This document shows, one piece after another, positions 1 through 11,081 of a stretch of DNA of 64,000 nucleotides (position 1 is the first letter of the stretch; each line of letters starts with the position of its first letter). The notes under the pieces were generated by a model. The model had not been told where the DNA came from. It saw nothing but the letters and a program-made list of their open reading frames with translations, and did not search any database. The stretch covers positions 1,267,376 to 1,331,375 of the forward strand of contig JADCRB010000030.1 of NCBI GenBank assembly GCA_021464245.1, written 5' to 3'. The position numbers and the translations under genes are program-made. This DNA comes from Carallia brachiata. Lineage: Eukaryota; Streptophyta; Magnoliopsida; Malpighiales; Rhizophoraceae.

Positions 1-325
1 TAAACTCTTATCTTACATAAATTTTATTCAATTTAAATTTAAAATTTTTAAAATATAAATTTAAAATTTTAATTATTGAGTGTGATTGAATAATGAGAAA
101 TTAGATAGAAAGTAAATAAAAAAAATAAATAGAACGTAATATTTTAATGATGATATTATAATTGATAAAAAAGAAGGATTAGAAAATTATATAAAAAAAA
201 ATAAGTAGTAATTTATGAGAGAAAAAATAAAAAATAAATGTTTAAATTGATAAAAAATAAATAAATAAAATTTTTTTTCTTTTCTTTTTCCTTTCTTTTA
301 AAAATTATCCAAACAAGTCCTAAAG
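1..325. mobile_element. AT-rich MITE copy, truncated by the window edge
   Basis: This stretch is closely similar to both flanks of the nested element at 38.5-40.1 kb: it has the same run of AGAAA/AAATAAATA words and the shared phrase TAATTTATGAGAGAAAAA. It ends near 320 in ATCCAAACAAGTCC, whose reverse complement (GGACTTGTTTGGAT) is a common type of plant MITE terminus. The left terminus lies outside the window. No coding potential is seen. The family assignment rests on similarity to the second copy only. Confidence 0.5.
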
Positions 326-1110
326 GATAAAGAGATGAAACTATTACGTTCTGATTAAACGAGGAAGTAGTCCCCACTGGGGTCAGGGATGGAGGATAAG
401 TCGAAGACTTTTTATCGCACCCACTGCCACTCTTACGTCTTTTGTGAACAAAAATAGTTTAAAATACTTTCACTCTGTGCTTTCTTTCATTTGACAATGT
501 GTTCTTTGTTTTTGTTTCTGGGACAGAAATTTGATAATGTGTTTAGGGTGGTTTCTTTCTTTCCTTTTATTATTTTTTTCTCTATTCTACATTCAACTTA
601 ACACGTGGCCTTCAACATCGCAATTTTTTTTTATTTAAGTCGTGATTTAGTAAATGTGAGGTTTGTAATAAGAATAATTTTTTAATTTATCTAAATTTCA
701 CATTTAGTCTCATAATTTGACCTTATATTTTTAGAATAAATGTTTAGAATAAATTAACCTTATTTATTATATTTATTGATTATGTTTAAATGAGTCGATC
801 TGCTTATAGTGAGTTAACTCACTCAATTAAGAGAGACTACTTATATGTTTATTTGTAACATGTTTGTTAACCAATTGAAATTGGGTTATAAATGCGTAAA
901 AGAAACCGTTTTCTTATTAGATAATCGATCACTCTAAAACTTCTCAGAAAGAAAAGAACACAAAAATATAATTCCCTATTAATCTTCATAGTAAGAGGGA
1001 TCTAGTATTGAGAAAAAGAGACGTTATCCGTTTTGTGATGCCACTTATACTGTGAAAGAGGCCGAATCGCAAGTGATCAGCTTTCAATTTTAATTTGGAG
1101 TCTTTGGAGG
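326..1110. other. Intergenic, target region of the Gypsy insertion
   Basis: No gene is recognised. The last 200 bases contain a TATAAAT-like word near 885 followed by GA-rich transcribed-leader-like sequence. The same sequence resumes after the Gypsy element at 7329, so the element may have landed in an older LTR-like repeat. That is an inference from composition only. Confidence 0.3.
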
Positions 1111-1115
1111 GTAAG

Positions 1116-1963
1116 TGTTAGCCCCTTGAACACTTGGCATGCAGGAGTTGGCGGCACCTTGAGCCAATTCCTAGCATGGGACTTTGGAGTGGTTGGGCAC
1201 TCCTTGAAACAAGGTGAAAGCTGAGAGGGTCAGCGCAGGCACGGGCCTACATGCGGGTCCCCGTGTGGACCAAGACTTGGATTGACAAAAGATGCTGGAC
1301 TACTTGTTCGTGGGCTCCATCAGATGGGCCATGGGCTTGGGCCAAGAGGGCCAAAACACAAGACTGGGTCTTGGCCAAGTCTGCATGGCACCGAGTCTCC
1401 TACGACGTGTGGAACGTGGGGACGTGCGGGTGTGGCTCTATCCGGGTGGCCAAGCATCGGGATAATGCTCATCAGATCGTGCATGGCAAAGGATCGTGGG
1501 TAGATAAGACTTATCGAGATCAAGTGATGGATGATCGTGGGAGATAAGGCTTATCAGGATCGAGTCATGGATGAGAACGTGGGAAGATGAGGATTATCAG
1601 CCACGATAGAGATCGTGGGGAGATAATGTTTATCTCCAAGACCTAGATAGCTGGGGGTGTCAGCTATATATAGACCCTATGGGTTGTCATTTGTACTCAG
1701 TGAAAGAGAAACCACTCAGAGAGAAAGAGTGAAACACTGTTGAGAGTTCAGGTGATTGTTCCTTTGTATTGCTTGAGTTAAGTAATAAAAGGTTGGGAAA
1801 GGTTCCCGTATATGCTCTTGTGTCTCTTTCGAGTGTGTGAGTTGTGTGCCTTACTTATAAAGTTCTATTGTGCAAATCATTGTGTGTGCGGTTGGCTGAG
1901 ACTAAGTGTGACTTAGTGCCATCACAAGGCGTAATTTTGAGTGAGAAAATTAGCCGTGTGACA
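1116..1963 (+). repeat. 5' LTR of the Gypsy element
   Basis: The 848-bp repeat starts TGTTAGCCCC and ends CCGTGTGACA. A TATATATA box at 1665-1672 would place the transcript start near 1695, and AATAAA at 1784-1789 is a likely polyadenylation signal, giving a U3-R-U5 layout. U3 holds palindromic GATAAG-N-CTTATC motifs at 1503-1515 and 1543-1555 and a weaker GATAATGTTTATC at 1622-1634. Confidence 0.95.
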
Positions 1964-1965
1964 GC

Positions 1966-1977
1966 TGGTATCAGAGT
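1966..1977 (+). other. Primer-binding site (initiator tRNA-Met type)
   Basis: TGGTATCAGAG lies two bases after the 5' LTR. It matches the complement of the 3' end of plant initiator methionine tRNA, the usual primer for this class; the 12th base is T where C is expected. Confidence 0.9.
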
Positions 1978-1992
1978 ATAAAGGTTCGACCA

Positions 1993-3045
1993 ATGGCAGG
2001 TGGTTCGGGTCTTGATGCTGTACGTGAGCGTGTAGCCAAACTCTTTGAGGTACTCGGTGATAGTCCGAAGGATACAAATTTCACCGTGTTCCAGACATTA
2101 GCGCTCCATGAGCAGTACATAATCGATCTGCAACAGCAACAAGAGGTGGTGGCCTCTTCAAACACAGCTTTTCGGCTTGAGGAAATGACAGCAGAAATAG
2201 CCATCCTCAAGAAGGCTGTGGCCTCTCAACCAAGCGGAGGTGTGATGGAGGGCTCGACCAAGATGAAGGTGCCAGAGCCTAAAGCCTTCGAGGGAGCGAG
2301 GGATGCCAAAGAGATTGAGAATTTTCTGTGGGATATGGAGCAGTACTTCAAAGCTGCCCGAGTGCCAGACGACGAGAAGGTCAATCTGACCAGCATGTAT
2401 CTAGCCAAGGACGCCAAGCTGTGGTGGCGAACTCGGTTGGATGACGATGCAAGTGCGGGCAGGCCTAAGATCGAGACGTGGGAGAGCCTAAAGAAGGAGT
2501 TAAAAGACCAGTTCTTACCCTGCAACACGTCATGGGTTGCGAGGGAATCCTTGAAGAAGTTGAAGCAGAGTGGTACGGTGCGTGACTACGTGAAGGAATT
2601 CAGTTCCTTGATGCTTGACATCCGCAACATGTCGGATGAAGACAAGCTTTTCAACTTCTTATCCGGTCTTCAACCCTGGGCTCAACTCGAGCTTAGAAGG
2701 CAAGGTGTGAAGGACCTTCCTTCAGCGATGGCTGCGGCTGATGGTTTAGTTGATTTTCGGATCAACAAGTCTCCTGATTCTGATGCTGGGAAGCAGCCCA
2801 AAGACAAGGGCAAGAAGAAGAAGGAAGGCAAGAAAGATAAGCACAACGGTGGCGGCAAGGATAAAGGCAAAGCCGTCTACCAAGAACAAGGTAAAGGCAA
2901 AACTAACTCGGGATGTTTCATATGTAATGGACCACACAGGGCTAAGGAGTGCCCGAAGCGGGAGAAGTTAAGTGCCATAGTTGCTGAGGAGAGTGGCCTC
3001 TCGACGATGTTGGCCCCTCTCGTGTCAATCCTCTGCAGTTGGTGA
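1993..3045 (+). CDS. Gag polyprotein of the Gypsy element
   Basis: A 350-residue open frame starts at the first ATG after the primer-binding site. Residues about 95-235 match the retrotransposon Gag core, with the typical words AKLWWRTRL and LQPWAQLELRRQ. A lysine-rich linker follows, then one CCHC zinc knuckle (CX2CX4HX4C, residues about 305-318) for RNA packaging. The frame stops at 3045, while protease continues in a different frame open from 2988. The 58-base overlap could be a programmed shift, but most related elements read gag-pol in one frame, so a one-base loss near 2990-3003 is also plausible. Confidence 0.9.
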   Translation: MAGGSGLDAVRERVAKLFEVLGDSPKDTNFTVFQTLALHEQYIIDLQQQQEVVASSNTAFRLEEMTAEIAILKKAVASQPSGGVMEGSTKMKVPEPKAFEGARDAKEIENFLWDMEQYFKAARVPDDEKVNLTSMYLAKDAKLWWRTRLDDDASAGRPKIETWESLKKELKDQFLPCNTSWVARESLKKLKQSGTVRDYVKEFSSLMLDIRNMSDEDKLFNFLSGLQPWAQLELRRQGVKDLPSAMAAADGLVDFRINKSPDSDAGKQPKDKGKKKKEGKKDKHNGGGKDKGKAVYQEQGKGKTNSGCFICNGPHRAKECPKREKLSAIVAEESGLSTMLAPLVSILCSW

Positions 3046-3683
3046 GTGCTGTGCAAGCTGGACGTGCCCCACAATCCGGCTTGATGTATGTGAAAATCGG
3101 GCTCAGTAATAAGGAGTTGATGGCGATGGCTGACACTGGTGCTACCCACAACTTTGTTGCTGAGAGGATGGTGGCGTCACTGGGTCTGAAAGTCACCAAG
3201 ACAGGGAGTCGAATGAAGGCAGTCAATTCGGCAGCCCGGGAGGTGCTTGGCACGGCACTAGGAGTGGAGGTAACTATGGGCAATTGGTCTGGTAAGCTTA
3301 ACTTCACTGTGGTTCCGTTAGATGATTTTGATATCATACTGGGAGTTGATTTCTTTGTGAGCGCAAAAGTTGCTCTGTTGCCTCACTTGGGTGGTCTCAT
3401 GATCATGCATGAGGATCATCCATGTTTCGTTGCTGGAACGTTCACTCCCTCTTCCAGTATTGGTGGGAAGTCGGGTGGTATGCTATCAGCTATGCAGGTG
3501 AAGCATGGGCTGAAAAAGGGAGAAGTCACCTACCTTGCGGCTTTGATGGAGATCAAAGAAGGTATTGTTGCGGAGGTGCCTGACAGTGTGGCGGATCTGT
3601 TGGGGAAGTTCACTGATGTGATGCCTCCTGAACTCCCCAAGTGTCTTCCCCGAGGCGTGCCACTGACCACAAGATCGATTTAG
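3039..3683 (+). pseudogene. Gypsy pol, protease segment (frame-broken)
   Basis: This frame carries the aspartic protease domain; its active-site DTGATHNF lies about 30 residues in, followed by the hydrophobic flap-side strand DFDIILGVDFF. It would cleave the Gag-Pol polyprotein. There is no natural start codon at its left edge. It runs off frame at a run of four C at 3648-3651, just before the conserved PPR-x-x-DH motif that opens the reverse transcriptase, and that motif continues in the next frame. A one-base deletion explains the break. Confidence 0.88.
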
Positions 3684-4385
3684 TGCTCGGTTCCAAACCA
3701 CCAGCACAAGCCTCATATCGCATGAGTCCGCTAGAGTTGGCAGAACTGAGGAAGCAGTTGACGGAGTTGCTGGATGCAGGCCTAATTCAGCCCTCCAAAG
3801 CGCCATACGGTGCCCCGGTGTTGTTTCAGAGGAAACACGATGGCTCCCTGCGGATGTGTGTTGATTACAGGGCTCTGAACAAGGTGACGGTAAAGAACAA
3901 GTACCCTATTCCATTGATAGCGGACTTGTTTGACAGGCTGGCGAGAGTCTCGTATTTCACCAAGCTGGATCTGCGGTCTGGATATTGGCAAGTCAGGATT
4001 GCAGAATGAGGGGAAAACCATGTGCATCACTCGCTATGGCTCCTACGAATTCTTGGTGATGCCATTCGGTTTGACTAACGCCCCTGCTACTTTCTGTAAT
4101 TTAATGAATGATGTATTTCATGACTTCATTGATCATTTTGTGGTTGTATATTTGGATGATATTGTTGTATATAGTGAGTCCTTGGAGGATCACTTGTCCC
4201 ACCTGAGGTTGGTGTTGTCTAGATTGAGAGAGCACCAATTATATGTGAAAAAGGAAAAATGTGAGTTTGCCCGGCGTGAGATTATGTTCCTTGGGCATAG
4301 GGTGAGTCGAGGGCAAGTTAAAATGGATGAGAGAAAAGTCCAGGCAATAGTGAGTGGGAGGCCCCTACCAAAGTGTCTGAGTTGA
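3641..4385 (+). pseudogene. Gypsy pol, reverse transcriptase (two frames)
   Basis: The first part (to 4009) has the fingers and palm motifs [22 protein letters not shown] and [15 protein letters not shown]. The second part (from about 4010) has the GLTNAPATF motif and the catalytic YLDD box, then LGHRVS. The two halves are in different frames; the break at 4006-4009 fits loss of two bases. A further one-base loss near 4349-4353 separates this segment from the thumb/RNase H part. All conserved motifs are present, so only the indels disable it. Confidence 0.9.
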
Positions 4386-5899
4386 GATCCTTTCTTGGTT
4401 TGTCTAACTACTACAGGAAGTTTGTGCAGGGTTACTCCAAAAAGGTGGCCCCATTGACAGACTTACTCAAGAAGGATAGACCTTGGAGGTGGACCACAGA
4501 TTGCCAAGAAGCCTTTGACAAATTGAAGGCAGCGGTGTCCACGGAGCCGGTCCTGAGGTTGCCTGATTTCGAGTTGCCTTTCAGTGTGCTAACTGATGCC
4601 TCGGACAAAGCCATTGGAGGTGTGTTGGTGCAGGAAGGCCACCCCATTGCCTATGAGAGCCGGAAACTCAATGATGCAGAGCAGCGGTACTCAGCACATG
4701 AGAAGGAAATGCTAGCAGTGGTGCATTGCCTTCGCACATGGAGGGTGTATTTGCTGGGTACCAGGTTCGTGGTTCGGACCGACAATGTGGCTAACACATT
4801 CTTTCAAACTCAGAAGAAGCTTTCTGCACGGCAGGCGCGGTGGCAGGAGTTCTTGGCTGAGTATGATTTTACTTGGGAACACAAGCCAGGAAGGCAAAAT
4901 CAGGTGGCAGATGCCCTAAGTCGCCGACAAGTGCAAGAGACGGTTGCTGCCCTCACTCAAGTGCAGAGTGACTTGCTAGACAAAATCAGGGAGCAGGCCC
5001 CACATGATGCCACATATCAACAAGTGGTACAGCAAGTCAGGGAGGGTGTGGTAAGGCGATACTGGCTCGATAATGATTTATTGCATGCCAAGGGTAATCG
5101 TGTATATGTTCCCAGTGGTGCAGGCCTTAGGAAGGAAATACTGCGGGAGTCTCATGATTCACAGTGGGCTGGTCATCCTGGTGTCGAAAGGATGATGGCC
5201 TTGCTGTCCCGCAACTACTACTGGCCAAAGATGGAAGATGACGTCGAGGCATATGTCAAGACGTGCATCACTTGTCAGCAGGACAAGACGGAGCGGCAGA
5301 AGGAGGCAGGTTTGTTGCAGCCGCTACCCATTCCTACGAAGCCATGGGTGTCGGTTTCGATGGATTTCATTGGCGGATTCCCGAAGATTGATGGCATGGG
5401 ATCTGTCATGGTGGTGGTAGATCGGTTCTCCAAGTATGCGGTGTTTATTCCTGCCCCTTCTTCATGTCAAGCGGAGACAGCCGCTGAGCTTTTCTACAAG
5501 CAGGTAGTTAAGTACTTTGGATTGCCTGAAGATATTGTGAGCGATCGGGATCCTCGTTTCACTGGCAGGTTCTGGACCTCATTATTCAACATGATGGGTT
5601 CGGAGTTAAAATTCTCTACTGCCAACCATCCTCAGACCGATGGCCAGACGGAGCGGATCAATGGCCTACTTGAGGAATATCTTCGGCATTACGTGACGGC
5701 AAGCCAGAGGAATTGGCTTGAGTTGTTGGATTCGGCCCAATTTTGCTACAATCTTCACAAGTCCTCTTCCACAGGTATGAGTCCCTTTGAGCTAGCTATG
5801 GGGCAACAGCCCCTTACTCCTAACGATGTGGCCAGGACTAGCTCAGGAGGGAGATGCCGGCAGCCCACCGGTTTGCCCGTTCTAAGCAAGAGCGGCTAG
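4373..5899 (+). pseudogene. Gypsy pol, RNase H and integrase core
   Basis: A 508-residue open frame. It begins with the RT thumb/connection ([15 protein letters not shown]). RNase H follows, with TDASD near residue 75, the [21 protein letters not shown] block and the RTDN aspartate. Integrase has an HHCC zinc-binding head ([10 protein letters not shown] ... CITC) at about 260-305 and a DDE core with [14 protein letters not shown] and TERING. The start is arbitrary because the true frame enters by a frameshift. It leaves frame near 5855-5858, where one C appears to be missing. Confidence 0.9.
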
Positions 5900-6480
5900 A
5901 GGAGGCCCAGGATAGCTTGGACAAGGCAGCCAGGCGGATGAAAAAGTATGCGGACCGAGGAAGGAGGGACGTGCAGTTCCAAGTTGGGGATAAGGTGTTG
6001 CTGAAACTTACTCCCCAAATTTGGAAGAAGATCAGCAGCAAGACAGTGCATCGTGGGCTGGTTCCAAAGTATGACGGTCCCTTCACAGTGGTGAAGAAAG
6101 TTGGCAATGTTGCATACAGGTTGCAACTCCCAGAAAGGTTGAAGGTACATCCAACCTTCCACGTGAGTTTCTTGAAGCCCTTCCATGAGGAAGCGGGCGA
6201 TGAGCCTCCAAGGAAACAAGCACGACGTGCTCCCCCTACAATCAACACTGAGTTCCAACGTGAAGTGGAGAGAATTCTGGACCACCGAACGCAGGGACAA
6301 AGTAAGAAGAACAGGCGGGTTGAGTACTTGGTCAAGTGGAAGAATGCCCCAGACAATGAGGCGAGCTGGGAAAGAGATGTGACTCTATGGCAGTTCGAGA
6401 AGCAGGTGGAAGACTACCTATCAACCCTACCAACGAGGACGTTGGCTTCAACAGGTGGGGGTGGTTTGTTAGCCCCTTGA
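5854..6480 (+). pseudogene. Gypsy integrase C-terminus with chromodomain
   Basis: This frame continues the integrase C-terminus (KYADRGRRDVQFQVGDKVLLKL, then the GPF-type module with PKYDGPFTVV and VHPTFHVS). It ends in a chromodomain at about residues 145-185, containing EYLVKWKNAPDNEASWE. Chromodomains of this class steer integration to particular chromatin marks. The frame reads past the polypurine tract into the start of the 3' LTR. The aromatic and acidic positions of the chromodomain fold look intact. Confidence 0.9.
6452..6466 (+). other. Polypurine tract of the Gypsy element
   Basis: A G-rich run (CAGGTGGGGGTGG) sits immediately 5' of the 3' LTR start at 6467, the expected place for plus-strand priming. 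Confidence 0.7.
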
Positions 6481-7323
6481 ACACTTGGCATGCAGGAGTT
6501 GGCGGCACCTTGAGCCAATTCCTAGCATGGGACTTTGGAGTGGCTGGGCACTCCTTGAAACAAGGTGAAAGCTGAGAGGGTCAGCGCAGGCACGGGCCTA
6601 CATGCGGGTCCCAGTGTGGACCAAGACTTGGGTTGGACAAAGGATGCTGGACTACTTGTTCGTGGGCTCCATCAGATGGGCCATGGGCTTGGGCCAAGAG
6701 GCCCAAAACACAAGACTGGGTCTTGGCCAAGTCTGCATGGCACTGCATGGCACCGAGTCTCCTACGACGTGTGGAACGTGGGGACGTGCGGGTGTGGCTC
6801 TATCCGGGTGGCCAAGCATCGGGATAATGCTCATCAGATCGTGCATGGCAAAGGATCGTGGGTAGATAAGACTTATCGAGATCAAGTGATGGATGATCGT
6901 GGGAGATAAGGCTTATCAGGATCGAGTCATGGATGAGAACGTGGGAAGATGAGGATTATCAGCCACGATAGAGATCGTGGGGAGATAATGTTTCTCCAAG
7001 ACCTAGATAGCTGGGGGTGTCAGCTATATATAGACCCTATGGGTTCTCATTTGTACTCAGTGAAAGAGAAACCACTCAGAGAGAAAGAGTGAAACACTGT
7101 TGAGAGTGCAGGTGATTGTTCCTTTGTATTGCTTGAGTTAAGTAATAAAAGGTTGGGAAAGGTTCCCGTATATGCTCTTGTGTCTCTTTCGAGTGTGTGA
7201 GTTGTGTGCCTTACTTATAAAGTTCTATTGTGCAAATCATTGTGTGTGCGGTTGGCTGAGACTAAGTGTGACTTAGTGCCATCACAAGGCGTAATTTTGA
7301 GTGAGAAAATTAGCCGTGTGACA
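6467..7323 (+). repeat. 3' LTR of the Gypsy element
   Basis: The 857-bp partner of the 5' LTR. It differs by about seven substitutions, a 10-bp duplication of CTGCATGGCA near 6735-6752, one extra G near 6634, and loss of two bases near 6991, which destroys the third palindrome of U3. It ends in ACA at 7323 and is followed by the GTAAG target duplicate. Confidence 0.95.
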
Positions 7324-7328
7324 GTAAG

Positions 7329-7744
7329 TGTGCTCTACTCCTCTTTTGCGTATAATATCTCTCACTATTATTGTAATTTGAGTCAAAATAATTGATTGGG
7401 ATGCGACTTGGCAATTGGAAGTTGTTTCTTTTTGCCTTTCCTTTGAGAAAATCGTGACAACTTTTGTTTTTTCAAAGAGAGGCTAAAAATTTTAAAATTG
7501 AGAGCAGGGTCATTAAAATTTAATTATGAAACTAAAAAAATCTTAACATAAGTGTCTAAAGTTTTTTTTTTTTTTTTTTTTCAATCTGATGCCTAAACTT
7601 TTCTTTTTGTCAAAACACAAGCGTTTACATTTTTTTTGTAAGGTTAGGCTCAATTAGCCGAAAGAGCACAACTTGGGGCATCGGGGAAGGGCGGTGTGCC
7701 CAGCTAAAAACTCAGGATACTCCATTGGCCCGACTTATTGATTT
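7329..7744. other. Intergenic, no gene seen
   Basis: The pre-insertion target sequence continues here. It contains a 22-base T run near 7561 and no open frame of note. Confidence 0.4.
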
Positions 7745-8191
7745 TGGGTGTGTTTAGTTCATGAGATATAATAAGTTAATATATGATAGAGGCTAACTAT
7801 TTTACTTTAAATTATATTTGGTTGTTTAATAAGATAAGTTAATATGAATTTATTATTTTCTAAATATAGAATAGTACTATCTTTTTTTTATTTTTATGAA
7901 TTAATTTATCTCATTTCATGAACTAGTGCTAATAAATTGTATATTTATTAAAATATTTTTTTAATTAAAATAAATTTTAAATATTTTTAAAAAATCAATA
8001 GAAAATTAAAAAATTATTTCTCTCTCCTCTTTCTTCTCTCTCCTCCCTTCACTCTCTCACTCCCCTTCTCTCTCTTTCTTTTCTCTCCTCCTTCATTTCT
8101 CACTCCTATTCTCTCTCTCTCTTTTCTTTCTCTCTCCTCCCTCATCTCTCTCTCTTCCCTTTCTCTCTCCTCACTGCTCCCTCTCTCCGCC

Positions 8192-8238
<47 letters not shown>

Positions 8239-8705
8239 CTTTAACATAAATTTAAAAATTTATATCTTAAAATTTATTTAACTTTTTTCCTAAAAAAATT
8301 TTAAAAAATGTTATATTTTTGATATCTTGAAATTTATTTGTATAAAAAAATTAATGCTTAATTTTGCAAAATATTTTTTACATAAAATTTAAATATTATA
8401 AACAATATAATGTACAATAATATGTAAAATAAATATTAATTTTATTACTTAATTTTAATTATTGTTAACAAAAATATTAAAATTAATAATAAATGTAAGT
8501 CAATTTATTTTTAAGGGTACAAAAGTTAGTTTAATCGATAATACTATTTTATTTCATATCATCTAAATATTAAATAAAATAATTATTGTATATTATTTAA
8601 TACTATCTAAATATAATATAAGTTAATAATTTTATCTATTTCATATTATGTTGACCTATACTATTTTATATTATATTATTCAGCCTGTATACCAAACACA
8701 TTCTT
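7745..8705. mobile_element. Probable MITE with CT-rich payload
   Basis: The ends form an imperfect inverted pair: GGTGTGTTTAGT at the left and ACCAAACACATTC at the right. Both arms are AT-rich with partly complementary TAAGTTAATAT-type words. A 220-bp almost pure CT tract (about 8020-8234) sits in the middle. No convincing target duplication was found. The minus-strand frame over the tract is low-complexity and not a gene. Confidence 0.4.
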
Positions 8706-9160
8706 TACCTCGTGACAATTGCACGCCGATTCAGTAAATTAAGAGATCAAAGCAGGCCCAATTCTTCCAGCTATGAGGCTTACAAGGTATGTATAGTTCT
8801 GATTATCCAGTGACATTGACTGGTACTTTTTTAATACATTGATATTTGACAAGCACTTGAAAAATATATTTACCTAAACCCAGCAAGTTCACAATCTGGT
8901 CTGGAGTAAATAACTCCATATGCCGTAGCCCATACTGTGGTCCAGTCGGCGCTTGGGTCCCAAGAAAACTTTACAAGTGGTTTGGACTCGAAACAATAAC
9001 GATATTGCCTACATTGCAGATAAGGAAATCGGCGGGCTTTGTGCATTACAATAAATTATGAGTTACAAATTAGTTAAAATTTAAATTTTATTTTAGAGAT
9101 GATGAGATTTAATTTTGTGAAAGATAGGATGTGATTTATAGAAAAGAGAAAATTAACTGA
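8706..9160. other. Intergenic, no gene seen
   Basis: Mixed-composition sequence without recognisable motifs or long open frames. Confidence 0.4.
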
Positions 9161-9815
9161 TTGTGTAGTTCATGGTCCTATCGACTTCTTAATAAACAAA
9201 AAAAAAAAAAACAACTCTCCTTATTCCATAAAATGAAAATCTCAATGGGCAATAAAAAAAAAAAAATGATAAATGTCATACCTCTTCCGAGATTTAAGTG
9301 TCGTGGGAACAGCGCATGGGCCATCCAATTGTCCGAAAAAAACAACTATATTATCCAAGCCCAAATATTTTGGCCTAACATTCCAATTCCATTAGAAGGA
9401 AAAGACTTGGCACACCCGGTCACTATTACAAGGCAAGCCATGCAACGTTCCATGGAAGTGGTAGGATGGTCTCCACCACTTGGGGAGTGCATCAAAGTAA
9501 ATACGGATGGGGCTTCTCATGGGAATCCAGGTGCAGCTACCTCAGGGGGTGTCTTAAGGGATGGAAGTGGTCGTTGAAATCTGGGAATACGTACTGTTTG
9601 CCGCTGAAATCTGGGAATATTGTGGTCTAGACTTAACTTAAAATTTTGGGTTTAGGAATGCGTGTTTGGAAGTGGACTCTATGCAAGCATTGCTGTGTGT
9701 CTCAAACGAGATTCCAGCCACTCATCCTTATATCATCTGGTTAATGGATGCCAAGAACTACACATGGATTGGTGAATCTCATTTCAGCACATACATAGGG
9801 AGGGAAACCAAAGTT
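9161..9815 (+). pseudogene. LINE remnant, RNase H domain
   Basis: The frame to 9577 ends in the opening of the plant LINE-type RNase H fold: KVNTDGASHGNPGAA, then GGVLRDGSGR. After a stop at 9577 a short repeated GCTGAAATCTGGGAATA duplication interrupts it. The domain resumes near 9655 with LEVDSMQALL (catalytic Asp) and ends near 9815 with HREGNQ, the usual C-terminal motif. It is therefore a decayed, 5'-truncated copy with frame breaks and no function of its own. Confidence 0.75.
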
Positions 9816-11081
9816 GTGATTGAATGACGCATGCAGCCTTTTCCAAGTCCTTTTCGCCCATGTTTTACAAGCACCTCCGATAAAAGTCACCCACCTATTA
9901 TACCAGGATGCGATTGGGGTCCGATGGCCCCAGTATGTTGCTACTTCTTAGACCATTACGGCGTTACCCCTAGTTTGACCCAAAAAAAAAAAAGAAAAGA
10001 CTTGGCACAAATTTCTTTTTTCTCCCGAGTATGCTCCTCCTCACAGAAATTTTTTAGATAAATATAAGGTTATTACATAGTCAAACCTCACGGTTAAAAT
10101 TGTAAAATTTTGTTCTCGAACATAAGAAATTTTTATCAAAATATAACAATGTTATTTATTAAGTTCATAATCATGTTGAGCCATTAAATTCACCAAGAGA
10201 TTTTAAACACTTTTTGGATTCCATTCAAAATATCGACTTAATGCAGAGAGCCCCAGAAGTTGTTGAACCCTAGGCAGATAAAATTATCATCTTTGATAAA
10301 TATTTATTATTATCTGAAGAGATTCTTTTCCTAAAACTTTAGATGGGGTCGGTGGGGGTGGCCACTTCCTTGTTGGGGTCACCAAATTCATGGGAAGATA
10401 GAAACAATATTTAAATTTTGGAGAGAGAAAGGAATAGCTTAAACAAGTTCCAATATGGTGTCACCAACCTATCTGCCAAAGTGCTGAAGAGCTACATGAA
10501 CATGCTCGGCGATATATGCAAAATGTACATAATTAATCTAACAACATTTAACAGTTTATTTATCTTTTATTTTTTAAAATTTAATACACTTTTCAAAATT
10601 TAAAAATTCAAATTTACCCACTACATTTCCACCTATGTGTGCCCATCAAAGTTTTCTTAATGCTAAAGTGCTATCCAAGTATTTAGGCATTACTTGGGGC
10701 AATTGATTACATTCAGAAAAATATGGGTGCAAAACTGACCCCAGTTTCCCGGAGGCTTCCTTGACTGGATAGATTCGCGGCTGCCAGAAGTTATTAACCA
10801 TTGAGTTTGGACCTCTGCCTTAGTGTGAAATGTGGACGGAGCCATGCGTTACCAAATCCCAAAGGTAATGCCTAACAGGACAAGTGGAATAGATAAGGAC
10901 CACGCCTCCTGTCCAATAAATCCTTCCCTAGCTTTAACCCTCACCAGCCACAAGCTCGTTCGGGAAGTATTCTTATGATTAGTAGCTACTTAGCGAACCA
11001 TCAGGTCCCTTAATTTGCGCCTTTCGGCGGAGCAGCTAGCCTTTACTTTTACTTGGTTGGTTAATCATACGCAGCCGGCTC
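9816..11081. other. Intergenic, no gene seen
   Basis: Short open frames here lack any family resemblance and have A- or T-run ends. Confidence 0.35.

Larger units (their letters stand above)
1116..7323 (+). mobile_element. Ty3/Gypsy LTR retrotransposon, chromovirus type
   Basis: This is a full-length element of about 6.2 kb. It is bounded by TG...CA long terminal repeats and flanked by an identical 5-bp target duplication, GTAAG (1111-1115 and 7324-7328). Internal order is primer-binding site, gag, protease, reverse transcriptase, RNase H, integrase and a C-terminal chromodomain. Integrase after RNase H places it in Ty3/Gypsy, and the chromodomain makes it a chromovirus. By hand the two LTRs differ at about seven substitutions plus three small indels over 850 bp, so insertion was recent. 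The coding region is split over several frames by 1-2 base changes, so this copy is non-autonomous as written. A Galadriel- or Tekay-like clade is possible, but I could not settle the clade. Confidence 0.97.

Noticed and set aside
1251..1547. 98- and 73-codon frames in the 5' LTR, repeated in the 3' LTR
   Set aside because: They lie in U3 without homology and are shifted by indels between the two LTRs.
8014..8247. 77-codon Arg/Glu-rich frame
   Set aside because: Direct translation of a CT microsatellite.
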